Positions 62,079 through 64,000 of a stretch of 64,000 nucleotides of DNA are shown piece after piece. The notes under the pieces were generated by a model, which was not told the DNA's origin, searched no databases, and worked only from the letters and a program-made list of their open reading frames with translations. The stretch comes from Agreia pratensis (lineage in GTDB: Bacteria; Actinomycetota; Actinomycetes; Actinomycetales; Microbacteriaceae), in assembly GCF_900177685.1 (NCBI RefSeq), contig NZ_FXAY01000004.1, positions 1 to 64,000 of the forward strand. Reading direction: 5' to 3'. Position 1 is the stretch's first letter, and every line of letters starts with the position of its first letter. A program made the position numbers and the translations under genes.

Positions 62079-62393
62079 ATGTCTTGGATCGTCCTCGTCA
62101 TCTCCGGAATCCTCGAAGCCGTGTGGGCCACAGCCCTCGGCAAGTCAGAGGGATTCACGCGGCTCTGGCCGAGCGTCATATTCGTCGGCGCGCTCGTCTT
62201 GAGCATGGCCGGCCTGGCGTATTCGATGCGCGACATCCCCGTGGGCACGTCGTATGCCGTGTGGGTCGGAATCGGCGCCGCCCTGACTGTGGGGTATGCG
62301 ATGTTTTTCGGGGGAGAGGGAGTCTCTGTGGTGAAGCTGCTTCTCGTGCTCGGCATCGTGTCCTGCGTCGTCGGACTGAAGGTGCTGCACTGA
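62079..62393 (+). CDS. sugE: SMR-family guanidinium exporter (SugE/Gdx type)
   Basis: A 104-residue, four-helix small multidrug resistance protein. Helix 1 contains the essential Glu13 in VISGILEAVWATALG, and the GTSYAVWVGIGAALTVGYAMFFGGE block and WATALGKSEGFTRLWP match the SugE/Gdx branch rather than EmrE/QacE. The branch exports guanidinium in exchange for protons, and the class III riboswitch upstream supports that. AAGGAG lies 10 nt before ATG. The regulatory coupling means expression should rise with guanidine. Confidence 0.92.
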   Translation: MSWIVLVISGILEAVWATALGKSEGFTRLWPSVIFVGALVLSMAGLAYSMRDIPVGTSYAVWVGIGAALTVGYAMFFGGEGVSVVKLLLVLGIVSCVVGLKVLH

Positions 62394-62408
62394 CGTCGAT
62401 GGACCCGG

Positions 62409-62723
62409 CTACGCCGGCTCCTTGCTCAGCAAATACCGAGCGCGTTCAACGGCGATCACACCGCCAACGAGTACCCCACCGAGCCACAGCCATGATGCGA
62501 AGCTGGAGTCAGCGTTGACGACGTGGAGAATCGTCGCCGCGGCTGATGTCGGCCCCACGACGAGAAACGCTGCCCGATGACTCGATGTCCACGTCTGAGC
62601 GGTTCTGCTGACCCACGGCAGGTTATATCCGACGCGGCGCCAGCGCCTACCGACGCCGAGGGCAGCCAGGCTGATCACCGCGAACGTGACCAGGTAGGCG
62701 ACGAGGAAGGGTGTCCCGGTCAT
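62409..62723 (-). CDS. Small membrane protein, function unknown
   Basis: A 104-residue protein with three hydrophobic segments: about 3-22 (GTPFLVAYLVTFAVISLAAL), 52-70 (AAFLVVGPTSAAATILHVV) and 77-94 (SWLWLGGVLVGGVIAVE). A basic segment RRWRRVGYNLPW follows the first. ATG at 62723 has GGGGAG about 5 nt upstream on the minus strand; a GTG two codons earlier would overlap that Shine-Dalgarno. It is convergent with sugE (15 bp gap). I do not recognise the family. Confidence 0.55.
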   Translation of the reverse strand: MTGTPFLVAYLVTFAVISLAALGVGRRWRRVGYNLPWVSRTAQTWTSSHRAAFLVVGPTSAAATILHVVNADSSFASWLWLGGVLVGGVIAVERARYLLSKEPA

Positions 62724-62834
62724 GATCACTCCCCGAAGTTGTTCGGCCGATATCTGAGCCTACGGCAGGGTCCAGGCGCCGGCGCGAGTCGCATGCCCGC
62801 GTTCGACTGTTCGCACGTGCGGCAGTCTTGACTT

Positions 62835-63350
62835 ATGCGCGACCATACCTTGAGGGTGAGAGCCGGGACCACCGGTGACGTGGATGCGGCACAATCCTTG
62901 ATGGGCAGCGCACGTCGGTGGCTGCATGAACAGTCGATCGATCAGTGGCAGGATCGCGTTCCCGATTCGACGTTCGAGAAGGATGCCGAACGGGGACACT
63001 TTTTCGTCGTTGAAAGACATGGTGCTGTTATCGCCATGGTTACTGTGGCCGATGAGGACGATGAAACGTGGCCAGCGGACGACGTTCCCGCCTCGTACGT
63101 ACATCGCCTCGCGGTCGATTCAACTCACCGCGGGGACAACCTCGGTGGCAGGTTGCTCAGCTGGGTGGAGGTGCGTGCGCAGGAAGCGGGCAAGCAGGTA
63201 GTGCGGCTTGACTGCGCAGCGGACAATCCGGGACTGCGACGATTCTACGAAGCACGCGGGTTCTCCCACGTCGGGGACTCCTCCGTTAGCGACCCGACTG
63301 GCGCACGCTCGCTGAAGATCAGCCTGTACGAGAAGCGGTTGGACGCTTAA
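62835..63350 (+). CDS. GNAT-family N-acetyltransferase
   Basis: A 171-residue acetyltransferase. LRVRAGTTGDVDAAQSLMGSA (first helix region), YVHRLAVDSTHRGDNLGGRLLSWVEVRAQ (acetyl-CoA loop, here RGDNLGG rather than the standard RGxGxG/A), and RLDCAADNPGLRRFYEARGFSHVGD are characteristic. WPADDVPASYVHRLAV resembles the variant fused to small-substrate enzymes. CAGTCT ends 6 nt before the ATG, fitting a leaderless promoter. Convergent with the truncated exporter gene. Substrate unknown. Confidence 0.83.
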   Translation: MRDHTLRVRAGTTGDVDAAQSLMGSARRWLHEQSIDQWQDRVPDSTFEKDAERGHFFVVERHGAVIAMVTVADEDDETWPADDVPASYVHRLAVDSTHRGDNLGGRLLSWVEVRAQEAGKQVVRLDCAADNPGLRRFYEARGFSHVGDSSVSDPTGARSLKISLYEKRLDA

Positions 63351-63368
63351 GTTCCTTTGTCGCGACGC

Positions 63369-64000
63369 TCACCAGGGGCCGGTCGTCACCCACACGGCGA
63401 CAACCGACAGCGCGGCGATGAAGACCCACGAACCGAGGCCCACGATCAAGGCCTTCCAGCCAGTGCGCGCCAGCTCGGCGAACCGGATGCCCGTGCCGAG
63501 CGCGAACAGGGCGGTAGCGAGAAGGGCCGTCTGTAGAACGTCGGCCACCTCGAGCGCCCCGGTGGGCAACGGAACGAGCGTGCGCACCAGAACCGCGGCG
63601 AGGAACCCGAGCACGAACAGGGGCACGATCGGGGGGCGCTTCGCCGGGCCTTCGTCGACGGCCGAGCCGGAAGAGAGCGGGGCGCGGCGACGCTCGACGG
63701 CGCCTACGATCGCCACCATCGGCGCGAGAGTGAGAACCCGAGTGAGCTTGACGACCACGGCGGCTGCCAGGGCCACTGGCCCGGCGATCTGGGCGGTGGC
63801 CACGACCTGGCCCACGTCGTGCACGCTGAGCCCGACCCAGGTTCCGAACTCCGTGGCGTCGAAGCCGAGGGGAATGCGGGCGAGTGGCAGCAGCACGATC
63901 GCTAGGGTGCCGCACAGAGTGACCAAGGCGACGGGAGTAGCGCTCTCCGAGTCTTTCGCACGTGTGACCGCACTCATCGCGCCCACTGCGGATGCGCCGC
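63369..64000 (-). CDS. YeiH-type putative sulfate exporter (UPF0324), 5'-truncated by the window
   Basis: The C-terminal part (about 209 codons) of a membrane protein of the UPF0324/YeiH family, normally about 330-350 residues. The frame stays open to base 64000. Visible helices include TPVALVTLCGTLAIVLLPLARIP, IAGPVALAAAVVVKLTRVLTLAP, PLFVLGFLAAVLVRTLVP and GWKALIVGLGSWVFIAALSVVAVW. FGTWVGLSVHDVGQVVATAQ and FALGTGIRFAELARTGW are family motifs. Function in the family is not settled. An internal GTG/ATG pair near 63986-63977 is probably not the start. Confidence 0.82.
   Translation of the reverse strand, partial: GASAVGAMSAVTRAKDSESATPVALVTLCGTLAIVLLPLARIPLGFDATEFGTWVGLSVHDVGQVVATAQIAGPVALAAAVVVKLTRVLTLAPMVAIVGAVERRRAPLSSGSAVDEGPAKRPPIVPLFVLGFLAAVLVRTLVPLPTGALEVADVLQTALLATALFALGTGIRFAELARTGWKALIVGLGSWVFIAALSVVAVWVTTGPW

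Noticed and set aside
1-64000. CRISPR array, tRNA gene, prophage or insertion sequence.
   Set aside because: No array of spaced repeats, cloverleaf-like sequence, transposase, integrase or phage structural gene was seen in any frame.

Overview
The window reads as a high-GC actinobacterial chromosome, most likely Microbacteriaceae. This rests on gene content and style: strong G/C third positions, GTG starts, a ligD-ku pair, actinobacterial-type lipoproteins, a DUF222-HNH protein, and many genes whose TANNNT-type -10 box lies 5-7 nt before the start codon, implying leaderless transcripts. The genus is not resolved. No insertion sequence, prophage, CRISPR array or tRNA was seen, and no gene-free stretch exceeds 300 bp, so this is mostly ordinary core and accessory chromosome.

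Layout. 1-100: the 3' end of a 5S rRNA and its terminator, i.e. the end of an rRNA operon. 138-4573: acyl-CoA synthetase, a small membrane protein, an odd zinc-ribbon SDR, a Nudix hydrolase and a DUF3592-type protein. 4590-8040: divergent ligD and ku (non-homologous end joining) with a palindrome between them. 8050-12951: acyl-CoA dehydrogenase, gamma-carbonic-anhydrase-like protein and NagZ-type glycosidase as one tight run, then (2-methyl)citrate synthase and a DUF4349 lipoprotein. 13067-16292: two aldo-keto reductases around a secreted coiled-coil protein with a VanY-like tail. 16366-24868: a LacI regulator and a beta-glucoside uptake and hydrolysis operon whose promoter is overlapped by a LacI-type palindrome. 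24878-30588: PdxH-like oxidase, MFS transporter, HrpA helicase. 30595-37941: a four-gene FtsX/MacB-type ABC system with an AbrB-like tail on one ATPase.

38097-42969: acetyltransferase, CpdA-like phosphoesterase, SRPBCC protein, DUF222-HNH protein, then a patatin and a hexapeptide-repeat protein. 43107-47742: a compact four-gene operon (cysteine synthase, LLM flavin monooxygenase, HAL/PAL-superfamily lyase, aldo-keto reductase). The lyase lacks the glycine of the Ala-Ser-Gly triad that makes the MIO cofactor, so the operon may encode an uncharacterised, probably sulfur- or amine-related, catabolic route. 47761-53727: a membrane protein, a DUF255 thioredoxin-like protein, and galT-galK divergent from a DeoR regulator. 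53750-57072: SUFU-like, rhodanese-like (no catalytic Cys), MOSC and L-serine dehydratase genes. 57290-62000: MFS symporter, TM2 protein, pentapeptide-repeat protein with a Cys-rich head, and an SDR divergent from an XRE regulator. 62013-62393: a guanidine-III riboswitch followed by a SugE/Gdx exporter. 62409-64000: a small membrane protein, an acetyltransferase and a truncated YeiH-type protein.

The most noteworthy items are the riboswitch-exporter pair, the MIO-less lyase operon, the LacI operator over the beta-glucoside promoter, and the unusual zinc-ribbon SDR whose catalytic Tyr position is Thr.
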